Assembly: GCA_013399115.1 (NCBI GenBank)
Contig: VXAA01003176.1
Coordinates: 1,155,978-1,219,977 of the forward strand
Reading direction: 5' to 3'
DNA: 64,000 nucleotides
Source of the DNA: Anseranas semipalmata
Taxonomy: Eukaryota > Chordata > Aves > Anseriformes > Anseranatidae
In this document: positions 1 to 21,200 of the stretch, piece after piece
How positions within the stretch are numbered: the stretch's first letter is position 1
Layout of the letters: the number at the start of each line of letters is the position of its first letter
Translations under genes and position numbers: made by a program
The notes under the pieces: generated by a model
What the model was told of the DNA's origin: nothing
What the model saw: the letters and a program-made list of their open reading frames with translations, nothing else
Database searches by the model: none

Positions 1-302
1 ATATGCCAACAATCCAAAAAGGTGCGTCAGGTAGGAGTATACAGGCCAGGTGCAATGTTATAGTCAAGTATTTTTGAAACTTTTCCCTGGGGAGAAAATG
101 TTTTTGGGGATTAATTGTCTTGTTGGTTTCTCTGATTAAACGTTGCTGAATTCATAACTAAATTGATTAAATAGAATTGTACCAGTTATACGTACAGCAT
201 ATTCTTTTCTTAATATGCCCAGAATCTCACATGTCCCCCTTTGCTCCATTCACTTTGAAACAACGCAAAATCCACCACTAACTCTCTTTTCTGGCATTGC
301 AG

Positions 303-9851
<9,549 letters not shown>

Positions 9852-10180
9852 ATGAAGATTTTGGCTTTACAGCTTTGAATCTGTTATATGTTGACTTAGT
9901 ATAATGTACTGTGGAAAGTCCCTATATTTTAGATTTTGTGCACTTCACAATAATTAATTTTGTTTTTTTCAGTCATCTTTTGATTAATATGATTAAAAAT
10001 AACTACTAAACTCCTAGCTAGATCCAGAAGTTATTAATTTTCTTTCATATTGTTATAGAAAATTTACTCTTATATACAAATCAGAAAAAAATGAGTGAAT
10101 GTCTCTGCAGCCTATATGGAAGTACAATCTGTTGTGTATCATGTACAAGTTCAGAATATGTAGGTTAAATCTTGATTAAA

Positions 10181-10186
10181 AATAAA
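10181..10186 (+). terminator. Poly(A) signal AATAAA, candidate 1
   Basis: AATAAA (overlapping an ATTAAA at 10175) lies about 330 bases after the CPE stop. The following 16-base genomic A run could also cause internal priming in cDNA, so a cDNA end here would be ambiguous. Confidence 0.55.
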
Positions 10187-10344
10187 AGCAAAAAAAAAAA
10201 AAAAATGCTGTAGTCAATTCCCAATACTGCCAGAAATATTTGACAGTGCGTAGTAGTGGACGGTGCTCTTTACTGAGTTCTATAATGAATGTTATTGAAA
10301 AGATTGATAATAACAGTGTGGTGGTGTAATGATGTTTTACAAGC

Positions 10345-10350
10345 ATTAAA
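10345..10350 (+). terminator. Poly(A) signal ATTAAA, candidate 2, with GU-rich downstream element
   Basis: ATTAAA is followed at 10363-10386 by TTTTGTATGTCTCTGGTGTTGG, the classical spacing of a GU-rich downstream element. This is the best-formed cleavage site by sequence near the CPE stop. Confidence 0.55.
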
Positions 10351-10386
10351 ATACAGTGTAAGATTTTGTATGTCTCTGGTGTTGGG

Positions 10387-13300
10387 GCTATTTAAATACA
10401 TGAGAAACATAAGCTTCTGACTTCATTTTAGTAAGCAGAAAGAATCTGCATAAGCTCTTTTATTGAAGATGGCATTAAATGAATTCAGGAAGTAACAGAG
10501 CATTATTCCTTGTTTTAGCTATTTCTCATTACTTATTAACCAAATTAAAAATTCTGAATGGACAAAGAAGAAAAGCTTGTGCATCATGTTAATATGCTGC
10601 TTGTGTTTGTTTTACTGCAAGAATAATAGAATTTCAGGTGATGTCTGTTTAAATTAGATAACTACTTTTTCAACAATATTTAAATGTATCAGTGGTGTCT
10701 AGATAGTCAGCCAAAAGTTCATATGCTCACTGAAGGCTACCAAAACTTTACAAAAGTTTTGACAATGAACTGAGAATTATTGAGGACATGCATTTAGTCT
10801 CACACGCCAAAACCAGTTTTGTTTCCAACTTTGTTTCTTCTGTTGGTTAGTCTTATCTAAATCTAGAAGCAAGAGAGAGAAGTGAAAATGTTATCAGTGG
10901 TGACATTTTACTAAAAAAAGCAACTTTGATTAAAAAGGACCCCCCCCCCCCTTTTTTTTTGTAGTATACTTGAATTAACTTGCTTTAGTATTTTGTCTAA
11001 GATGAGTGAAGCTTGCAGAGTTGGAGACTACACATGAACTGTAGTGGGTGCAAGTTTGATATAATTCTTCTGAAATTGCTGCAGGTATGCTACTTTATAT
11101 CAGCTAAGCATCTCATCTGTTTGAAAGCTTAGACACTACTGCTGGTCTATTTTAATTCAAGATCAGATGTTTGATACAGATTTCCTTCCTCTGTTTCTTT
11201 AGTATCACTGTCTGTATTTTGATGAGCATATTATTTTTGTTGATGTTGTAGGAGTTCAATACCGTTCAGAACCAACCAACAATGCACTATCATGCTCCCA
11301 CCTTAAGTGAAAAATCACATGTCCAGGAGTAGGATCCAAATTTACCTCCTTTGGGTATTTAAAAATCTACTGAAAATGCTGTTTTTGAGAGTTTGATATT
11401 CTTTAATAAAAATAGCACTTGATCCTTTACAGTAGAAGGCATACCACACATTGATAAATTGAACAGCAATAAAAACGAATAAACTTTCTGATCAAGAATT
11501 TACTGTGTAAGCTGTAGATCATTTAGGTGTGAGGTGTTGAATTCCAGACTTCAGGGGAACTTCACGTGCTGAAAGTCATTATCCACTAATGACCTTTGAA
11601 TCTCCAGTGTGAGGAGGAGCCCCTGTGGCAAACCAGGAGTCTTACCTGTGCATGTCTTGGTAACAGCCTGTAGCGAACTGAGCACAAGCACATGCATGGA
11701 TAAAAGATGCCCAGTTACACCAGCTCAGCTGTGTACTCTGTGATGATTTGACAGGTTAAGACACAGCACAGAACACTCCCTGTGTCTGGAAGCGATGATA
11801 CTGTTTTCAACTGAACCAGGTAAAACTTGAGCAAACAGTGTAAAAATTATCTAAAGAGACTGCTGGCATGTGGGCAACTGGCTACAAGAGTGTTTCTGAC
11901 CTGTAAGCTAATGTAATATGACAAGTGTGTATTTGTACAGAACACCCTGCTCTGCCCCTTCCAAACCTTACAATTTCAGTCCAAACAATATTACTACGTG
12001 GCGCAATGCCTGTCTTGCATCCAGTCTTCCTGTGTGGTGGATTGTGTGGCATAGCTAGTGCAGACATTACATCAAACTGAGGTCGTAATGCATTTCTAAC
12101 CCTTACTTGTGTTACGTGTGTGAGACTCTCTAGTCTACTGTTTTGTGCATTGGTGATTAAATGTAGTGTCCCATAAATGATCTCTTTGTTTTGCTTTAAA
12201 TGACTGCTTGCTGTTACTGTGCTGAGAACAGGTTAAAGTAATTAACTGTTACAACACCAGAACCACTGCCACTGTTCTTGCTGTAGGTAAACATCCTTCA
12301 GAACAGCATAGCCAGGACTCTCAATGAATTACGTAGCTTTCCTAGCTGAACTGAGCTGTGTTGTAGGACTGTGTATGTTTAAATGGAAGATTAAAGTGTT
12401 GTGTGATGCTGAGCTTTTGGTTAAAAAGGCACATGCTGTACTATTGTACAATAAATCTACAGGTTTATTTAAAACATAAAATGTGTGAGTAATTTACAGG
12501 TTCAAAACATGACCTTTTTGGCTGTGCATATCTGTAAAGTATATCATCAACATCCTTAGTGAGGTGTGTTTGCCAATTAATTTGTTTTTTGAACAGAGAA
12601 ACAAGACTGGGATTAGTGCCGGTATCCCACTGAGAGCCATCCATGGCCCCGTCACGTTGTGCCAGAACAGCCTGCTTTTGGATTATACGTCTTTCCTATG
12701 CAGCTTTTCCCATGCAGGTTTTCAAGTAAAGTCGTGGTGAAGAATGAGATGCTCTGTATCTATGTGGGGTCGGTGGGGACAGGGCATCCACTTTTGTGAG
12801 TCTCTCTCCCTTTCACAGTATTTACAATTCTGTTCTTCTTCCATGTTAATTCTTAGGATTAGTAAGCACGGTGTGCAACCTGTTTGCAAAACTGCGGTAC
12901 TACAGTGGTCAGGATTATAATGAAGCAAGTCAAATAAAAACACTGCGTCTGAATTATGTCTCCTTTTCCTAGGTTGTGGTGTGCACATTGATATATCTGA
13001 GTTCACACAGTCCTGGCTATTCCTGAGCTGATAATGACAAAAACTGAAGTGTGAAATAAAACTAAGATGGTATGTAAGAAAGCAGAATTGCTACCAAGTT
13101 TCTTTGTCTGAGGTATTCTAACAGACCTAACAGGTGTGCTAGGAACACAGTAAACAGCTCGTTACAGGAAAGAAGGTTCAGAGCAGGATGACAGATAAGT
13201 TTAGAGGAGACTGAATTTAAAGTAGGTGTAGTTCCCATCGGCCTGGTTCTCTCCATATATGACCTAAGCTTGACTCAGGACAGTGAAGGCTGTAGAACAG

Positions 13301-16300
13301 CAGCAGTTTGATGTCAGTCTCTCTAAGGGTTTGAGCTGCCTCCAGACCTTCTCAGTAGACCTGCTCCAGCGGAGGAGTGCCTTGCTTCCTGCTGCTTGTA
13401 ATCAGCAGCGCTGGAGATGCGAGACCCAGAAACATCACTCCTGCCCTTGTCTTCTGACTTCCTGAATCTTGCAATGATCCTATTCTCATAATTTCCTTGT
13501 AGGTATTTTCTTTTATTGCTCCCTACGTTTCTGTTTATGTAGAGCTACATCTGTTGTGAATAATTCACTGCTTGCTAATTTAACTCAGAAGTTTGGTCAT
13601 TGACACAGCCTCTGTTCCAGTATTTCTGACTTCTATAATTAAGCCCAGAAAACAAAAACACCCAGGGGATTTTCTGAAAGTCATGGTATTAAGAAAAAAA
13701 CAGTGGGTTTGTTTTTCTCCTGGCTTGAGAGGCCTTTGAGTGAGCTTGCTTCAAGTTTCCATTTTTAAAGCCTGCTTTAGGGGGAGAAGAAAATGACAGC
13801 TGAGAAGCTGATGTAGTCCTATGCCTCCAGGAGCTAAGGTTCTGAGTAGTATAGCAAGTATTGGAGCAGGCAGTGTAAAAAATGAGAGATTTAGAAACAA
13901 CTGATGTTTACTTTTACTAACAGTGATAATGGGAACTATGCTAATTGAGTTAAATGGTCTTGCTGTGCTGATCCTTCTGCCCTTCATATTTTGCCTCTCT
14001 GTGCCCTAGGCATTATATTTCAGCAATGACTTAAACACATCCATGATTAGGCACCATTTATCACAGTGCTAGATTTTCCCTGAATTAATGGTTAATACTT
14101 GCATGTTATTTTATCTTTGTCCTACTTTCATATTAAGTTAAGCCACCACAGATTTTTGTAATCATGCATCCCTCTGTGCACAGTGGAAATTGTCAAAGAT
14201 AGAAGCTGAAGAGTTTGGCTCCTGCATTGGGAATGTTGAGGGAATTTGACATCTGGGAATGCACTGGAAGCAGCTTAGTATTGTGAAATAAGTAGGTTTT
14301 GTAGACCTTTCTGCTAATCATTCTTCAGGAAAGGGCTGAATAGGATTATGGACCTATGGGATTCTAGGAGTGCAACATGTCCATGCCTTTAGACTTTAGC
14401 TAAAGCTACTCTGGAAAGATTCCCATTAGCTTCACTGGGGTTTTTATCAGACCCTCAAGCCTGGAATCTGAGTAATCAGGACTATCTATTGCCAAGGCTG
14501 CTCATTTTGCATTAACAGTAATTGTTCTTCATCTTTTCCAGAAGTAAGATGCAGAATAACAAACAAGAAATGAAGTCCAATTTTCTCAAAGTGCAGAAAT
14601 GGCTGTGGAATTTGTTAAGGGTCATTGCAAGACCTAAAGTACAAATAAGGGAGATTAGCTGGACTAGTGGCAACCTACAGATCACTACGCCTCTGAACCA
14701 CTGCTCAGTAGAAGATAGGAGGATAAATCAGAGTAATGTTTTTGTTACAGTCACCCACTAAGAATGAGGTCAGGGCCATAATTAGAGAGAAAATATCAAG
14801 CTAGATGAACTTCTCACCTGACTGTAGCATGGCCACTGTAGAGGACATAATAGTGTTGCAATTCCATCCGGTAATGTGAGATTCCAGTTCAGAAACTCAG
14901 AGGAGCATCTGTTCTGCGGTCCGCTGTGGTGTGCACGCTGGTGTCCAAACGTGCAGAACCAACATCCCTCTTCTACATTCCAGCACCTCCAGCACAAAAG
15001 GTAAATTAAACACATTTTCAGAGACTATGGACAAGATTCAAGAGGGGGCTTGGCTGCCAAGAGCAGTACAGAATTACAGTCTGACTTGCCTCCCTTCCGT
15101 TCACTAAATATCCGCTCATGTGGCTTTCCTTGGCTGCTTCCAGTTTTCTCTCTGGGTGTGTCAAAAACTAGCCCAGCCTGAGCAGCTCAAGGCTCACTTG
15201 TGCCAAGACCCATCAGGACTGGATTGCAGGGCTTTCTTGTGTCTAAAAATCCTAAATTTGCACTTGCACTTGCACTTGAGGCAGATCTCCCATGGCATGG
15301 CCTGGCACCCTGAATTCTTAGGTCTCCAGAATGGGGACCCCTCTCAGTAGCTTGCTTTTGGCCTGCATGCTTAAGTTTCTTCTCGTGGAGGTAGAAGACA
15401 TCTGCTACACCTCCCTGCTGGTATAGGAGGAAGGATCTGGCCTATGCCCCTGACTCCACGCCACAGCATGGCAGGCATATGTGAAGACTCGGAGGATGGG
15501 AAGTGTTCCTGCATCCCACAGGTTGGACGTGGTCTGAGACATGCTTTTTGAGACAGTCTCAGAAACTTAATCTCAAAAGGAATAGCAGTAAACCTAATAC
15601 TACCTTCTTTCTCCAGATTCAGGTGATTTATCTGAAGGTTTATCATGGTAGTGATATATGTCCCTGCATATGCATATAGCAGCAGATCTGCTTTGTGTTC
15701 CCTATTCAAGGGGCTGAAGTGCTTTTTAATTTAAAGATGCTTTGCCTAAAATACAGAAGCAGCCTTGGGAGCAGAAGCACACTGAAATGCAACTGACTGG
15801 CTTCTGCTGCACAGCATTTCTTATTGCTGTGTGGGAAATGAGGGGCACTCACTCCAGTCCTGGTGTTTAATGGCTGTGATGAAGACTGCTGGGAGGCGGT
15901 CTGAAGGACAGCTTTTGCATCTGTTTAGAGTATAAAAACTTAGGGCCCAGAACGGTCTTACTGGCAAAGGTCCTGCAAAGTTTACCTTTTGGATGCACTG
16001 TGTGCGTCCATACAGAAATGTTGGGGGGGAGCAAAGGAGCAGTACTGGAATGTACATCTCCAGGCTGTGGCAGGCACTTAAGTCCTCAGAAATCCTTGAA
16101 GTTGCCCATTTCGTTTGCCATAAAAGGAACACCACCTCCTGGTTTCATGACTAACGTCTAAATTAAATGCCTCTGCTGGACATGTGAATCCCAGGCAGAG
16201 CCTGGTGCTTTGGAGGGCCAGGCAGCCACCTTGCCGGAGAGGCTGGGGAAGCCTGGGGCCCAATCACCGCTTGCAGGAATAGTTTAAAGGATGTAACATA

Positions 16301-16600
16301 CGGCTCTAACGTAGCTGGTGACTATATCAAAACGACAATGGCTGCTGGCCCTGTGTGCTGGCTGCCCTGCGTCACATCAGATGCACCAGACCGCCTCAGT
16401 GCCCTCTGCTGAAGTCTGTAGCACTGAGCCCTTTATTGCATTTTGACCTACAAAGCCTGTTTGTTAGCTATTTTAATAGGGATTTTGCAAAAGAAACTTC
16501 TGAAGGCAATGCTTTCTTGTGCCTTCTTGAGGAAACTGAAAGACTAAATGAAAAGAAACTTGTTCTGAGCTTCATTATACCAGGACATGAAACATTCCCA
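10387..16600. other. Intergenic or long 3' UTR region, no gene recognised
   Basis: AT-rich DNA downstream of CPE. It contains a C12-T9 tract at 10940-10960, an AATAAA cluster at 11405-11483, and AATAAA at 12450 preceded by a short TGTAC/GTACA inverted repeat. A short ancient repeat piece is at 14422-14459. Open frames of 60-112 codons (for example 15371-15709 on the minus strand) show no recognisable domain. Confidence 0.7.
14422..14459. repeat. Ancient amniote repeat fragment (unclassified)
   Basis: CCCATTAGCTTCACTGGGGT followed by TTTTATCAGACCC resembles the widespread bird/reptile repeat with core CCATTGACTTCAATGGG and GGATCAGGCCC. The family name was not resolved by eye. Confidence 0.45.
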
Positions 16601-16638
16601 TCCAAATAAAACCAGGTTCTGTCTTTAGCTCTTTATTT

Positions 16639-16689
16639 CCACGTATGTCTGACAGGCGTCAGACAGCATCAGCCTGTTAAAATACGTGG
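16639..16689. other. Nested inverted repeats (51 bp)
   Basis: Outer arms CCACGTAT (16639-16646) and ATACGTGG (16682-16689) enclose a perfect hairpin TGTCTGAC-AGGC-GTCAGACA (16646-16665). An alternative pairing ACAGGC (16652-16657) with GCCTGT (16672-16677) is also possible. Function unknown; the arms are visible directly. Confidence 0.75.
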
Positions 16690-18884
16690 TAATAGGCGAG
16701 ATGTTAAACATTTGCAAAATCTTCTGATCTTTTTTGTAATGTCTTAAAAGTTAGACATAGTTTGCAGGGGATTTCCACTGAAAAGAAACAAAATTTGGAG
16801 GACATTCTAAGCTAAGTCATTGAATATCTGTTTGCCAGTATACTGCATGATATTACACGATGCCAAGAAAAATTCAAATTAACATGAAAAATATTCAGTA
16901 CTGTTAGTTGTGGGCTTACATAAGTTGCTGGCACATTATATTAAGAATTCTTAGATAAATAGATGGCAGGAATGCAAAGTTCAAACAATAAAATAATAAT
17001 AATTACATATAATACACTTGAACAAGTGTCACAGAAGAATGAAATTTTTACCTCGTGGAATTTTACTTTAGCAAAGCAGTTGAATGTGGAGATGTGTTCA
17101 TATACTGTTTGAGAATAAATTTACCTCAAAAAACTCATTTTAAATTTGAGGAAATTGAAGCCAAGATAAAAATAGAAAACACTGTGAATTTCCAAATAAA
17201 TAACAATAAATACAAATGTAAAAGATTGTAGTAAATATTTGTGTACCAAAACAATTACTTATGATAAAACTTCCTATATGCCTTAGGTGCCTTTGAAAAC
17301 TGTAGGCTGAAAAATAGTCATAAAAGGGCTATGAAAAGGTAAAGAGTAACATTTTGAAAGACATACTATTCTGCCTCCACTTGAAAGTTTCATTTATAAA
17401 AATGTCTATTTATTTTTTGAGATTTTAGAGTATAATGCTTATACTTAAAAGCATTTTTACTCGTTTCATAGTTTTTATTAATGTATCCACATAACTGAAC
17501 CCACAGTCTAGCAAAGAAAAACGAAACAAGATCAAATAGTTGGCAGCTGAAACTAGACAAATTCCAAAGCAGAACTAATGTTCAGTATTTTCTTAGTAGG
17601 ACTAATTCACCTTAGCAATAGTTCATGTAGCTGTACAGATTTTTTCATCATATGATTTTTTTTTTTTTTAAATAAGACCATTGTCCTTTTAGAAGACAGA
17701 TTTGTGCCATTTATTCCTTGGCTGAACCAATCCTTTATTCTTCATGGGTACGCCCTTTCTGTTGATTGTACCATCTGGTTTAATTGTTTCCTGAGGTATT
17801 GGACAATCATACATCCCTTCAAGGTTCTGCTTCATCAATCTAAAGGCATTTTTGGATACATTAATTACCGGATTCTGAGAATTCAGCCTTGTATTCTGAG
17901 GGCAGGACCTGTATGCCATTAAACATATCTGGATATTGATTTTCCATGTTTGATTCTGGGTTCCCTTACTATCTGTTCTATGAATGAAGCCAAGGGAGAT
18001 TTTAGCTTTGATTCTGAACTGAATTTTAAGATATAACAGAACCTGCTGAAATGCTTACAGTAATGCGTTTGATTTTTAGATCAAAGTATCTAGGAGGGCT
18101 TTCTATCTTCTTGAGACTTACAACATTTTCATTTTTCTTGAATTACAGTATTCCTAGAATTTATGAATTAAAGTCTGGCTTGTTTGTATAATAGTTATGT
18201 CAGCATATTCAGCTACCATAATATCCAAGAAAAGTGTTTGTATTGTAAGCCTCCACTCCCCTCAAATCCAGCTACTTCCAGGGGGAGGAATGGGACATCA
18301 AAGCCATGCATTGTTTATCCCCCTTGTCAGGGTTTTGTAGTTATTCTTTCTCCACAATTTCATTTTTCCATTCCAGTGTCCCTGAGATGCATGTTAAAAT
18401 CTTGATATGGCCTGTGCACTGGAGAATGTGCTGCGATCCAAGTCAGTAAATGTGAAATAGGTTGTGGAATGATGGAATTTATTATCTAAAAGGTGAAGTT
18501 AAGCTGCTGTTGGTGATAGAAGGCCATACAGTCACAGAACATGCACAGCTGAATCGTTTCTTGTGAACAGCCTCATTACTCTGGGCATTTGGACAGAAAT
18601 TGTTGAAGGCAATGAGTAGTCTTCATAGTTAATATCCTGTCAGATCTTCACTCAGCCATTCTCCTTAAACATGAAGCTAGAAAGGTGTGATCATAACCTG
18701 CAGTTTAGTTCCTTTTCTGCTTCCTTTTAGTCTCAGTTCCTCACAGCATTAAGTCTCTTATATGAGACCAAACTACTCCATGGCAACTTGCGCTTTCTTT
18801 TAAACAAATGGATACTTAGGTGGATATTGTGCAAACCATAAAAAAGCCACAAAAGGGAAACAAAGATTAAGGTCATGAATGTTT

Positions 18885-18950
18885 TATTTATATACATATA
18901 CACACATACATACATATATACTTCTAGATACATAACATATATACATATGT
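18885..18950. repeat. TACA/TATA low-complexity repeat
   Basis: Irregular run of TATA, TACA and CACA tetranucleotides. It generates Tyr/Ile/Thr-rich open frames on both strands that should not be read as genes. Confidence 0.8.
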
Positions 18951-21164
18951 TTACTCCTCCCTCAATGTCAATACTTCACTTTAAGTGTTTTCTTCACCTA
19001 GTCTTTTATAGAACAGCAGCAACAGGGGTTATCTCAGGCCTTTGTTGTTGTCAATAATACATTAACAGCCTTTTCTCTCACTAAACCGGTGGGGAGCACA
19101 AGGCCTGGCACTTTTCCTAGCATATTACAGTCAGCTGTAGGTGACTCAGACTTCAGGATTGGGGATCTCATGGACATATTCATTTTCTATTTCTCATTTT
19201 GCCTTGCAAGGCATATTTTTCCTCAAAGAGAGGATGGACCATGAAAAGGCTTTGTCTGACCTACACTAATCCCTACCACATCAATTTCAATACTTGAAAA
19301 AAATGTTCATCCAGACAGTTTGAGCTGATGCTTTCTTGTCTTAGTGTCTTGGATTAAGGCCTGGGTGGTCTTAGTCTTAGAATCAGAACCACGCTTAGTG
19401 CTGAGAAGAAATATTAGGGTAAGCTTCATGAACTGTAGGCAAGCAGCTGAGTGTTACTGTCCAGAAGCACTCCCAGAGAAACCATTTCTTGACTACAGCA
19501 GAGGTTGAGCACTTGAAAGCTTCATGTTGATGGGAACACTGAACACACAATTGAAGAAAATAACAAAGTCACACTGCACTTTTAATTTTAATCCATTTTT
19601 TTCTCCATGACAGCAGACAAGTGTATTATGGATTTTCATATTATTGGAGATTATTATTGGAGAGGGGAGGAGTTTAAAAAGAGGGGTCTGTCTCACTTAT
19701 TCTTCTTCCCAACATTCTCCTCTCTTCAGTTAAATAACTAATACTCCCTAGTAAAAGTTCCTCTGTCATCAGAGTGACAATTGCCATTACTGAGATCCTG
19801 TCAATCTCAGTATGTATCTTCCTTTGATGTTTCCAAGACAATTCTTCAATATTTCTTCTGGGTATTATGTTGGAAACCTTCCTTGAAACTTTAGGATGCT
19901 GAGGTTAGTCTGAAGGTCTGACTTCCACTGGTATAGGGAAGCTAGCGGAGGTGTACCAATATATACCAACTGTGAATCTGTGCCATTCAGCCAAGCAGCA
20001 ACATGCTGGAATATTTTGAGGCAATAGCTCACATTCATTTTGTTTATATCAACAATGTCTTTTCTGCAACTTTGGGATGTATATGACCACGATGATTTAT
20101 CTACAATGAGTTTGTAAAGAAGAGAAATGAAGAGAAGAAACAAGATGGGAACTAGCCACATAGAGATGAAAGGCCTTTCCCCTACAATCTTGCAACTCTC
20201 ATCTGCATGGCAGTTCAATGAATGTACCTCAATCACTTTCCACCTGCAGAGTTATAATAGGATGTAAAAAGAGAGGAGTCAGCTTGACTGAGATTCCTGT
20301 ATGACTGTATACAGTAAAATCTGTACTTTAGCTATTCAAATATTTTGTCTTTCTACTGAGGGGTTGGGAACAAAACAAAACAGCAATCTGGGACAACAAA
20401 CCACAGGAAAACTACAATGTGGTTATTTATCTGAAGAATCAATAGATACCTAAACATAAGCTCTCTATTTTTTTTATTTTTATTTTATTTTTTCTGGAAT
20501 GCACTCAGAAGCCTAAAATGGAAAAAAAATCCGTCATACTTGTCCAATGAATATTTTGCCTTTAGAAAATTGCAGATCAAAATAACCAAAAGATAAAAAT
20601 CTACTTGTGCAAACCCTTCCTGTTACAGCTTTTCTTTTCCCAGTTGAAGCCTTAATATTTGGAAAACTTGCTTTGAAAAGCTAAAAAAAAAAAAAATGCT
20701 ACAAAAAGCATAGATTCCAAGTATTTGGAAAATATAAGCATAAAATTAAGAACTATGTAAATACATTAAATACCCTTTAATTAGTACTTGATGATCAAAA
20801 CTTAAAACAGGATCTAGACACCTATGCTACCTCTTTCTGCAAAGACCACATTATTCATATGTTTTCAGCTTTCAATTCTGTACATTGTGAGTCAAACAAG
20901 CCCTGCTGCTGGGTAGCACCCTCTGTTAGAGAGATGGGACAAACAGATTTTGACTGATGAGGTGACCATCTTCTGTTTCACGCCTTAATCCAACACTGTG
21001 AGTTAGCAAATCCAGGTATTTAGGTACCTGTTTGGCCCTGATCCCAGCTGTCCCTAGGGAGAAGGAGAGTCTTAAAGTAAAGATGTGCTGCACTGACTCT
21101 CCACCTCCCGTTATGATTAGAAAGGTATAACAACCAGAGTCTATTTTCCACTCTATTTTTAAAA

Positions 21165-21200
21165 CCATTGACTTCAGTGGAATTACTCTGGATTTAAATG
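21165..21200. repeat. Ancient amniote repeat fragment (unclassified)
   Basis: CCATTGACTTCAGTGGAATT followed by ACTCTGGATTTA resembles the bird/reptile repeat word TTGACTTCAGTGGAGTTACTC. Only a short piece is visible. Confidence 0.45.

Larger units (their letters stand above)
9852..10380 (+). other. CPE: CPE 3' untranslated region (minimum extent)
   Basis: AT-rich sequence after the stop at 9849-9851, with two candidate 3' ends: AATAAA at 10181-10186 just before a genomic A run (10190-10205), and ATTAAA at 10345-10350 followed by a GU-rich element. Further AATAAA words at 11405, 11468, 11478 and 12450 would allow longer forms. The true end was not determined. Confidence 0.7.

Noticed and set aside
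215..302. Open frame upstream of the first CPE exon
   Set aside because: It precedes a clear AG acceptor at 301-302 and does not resemble CPE; it is intron read-through.
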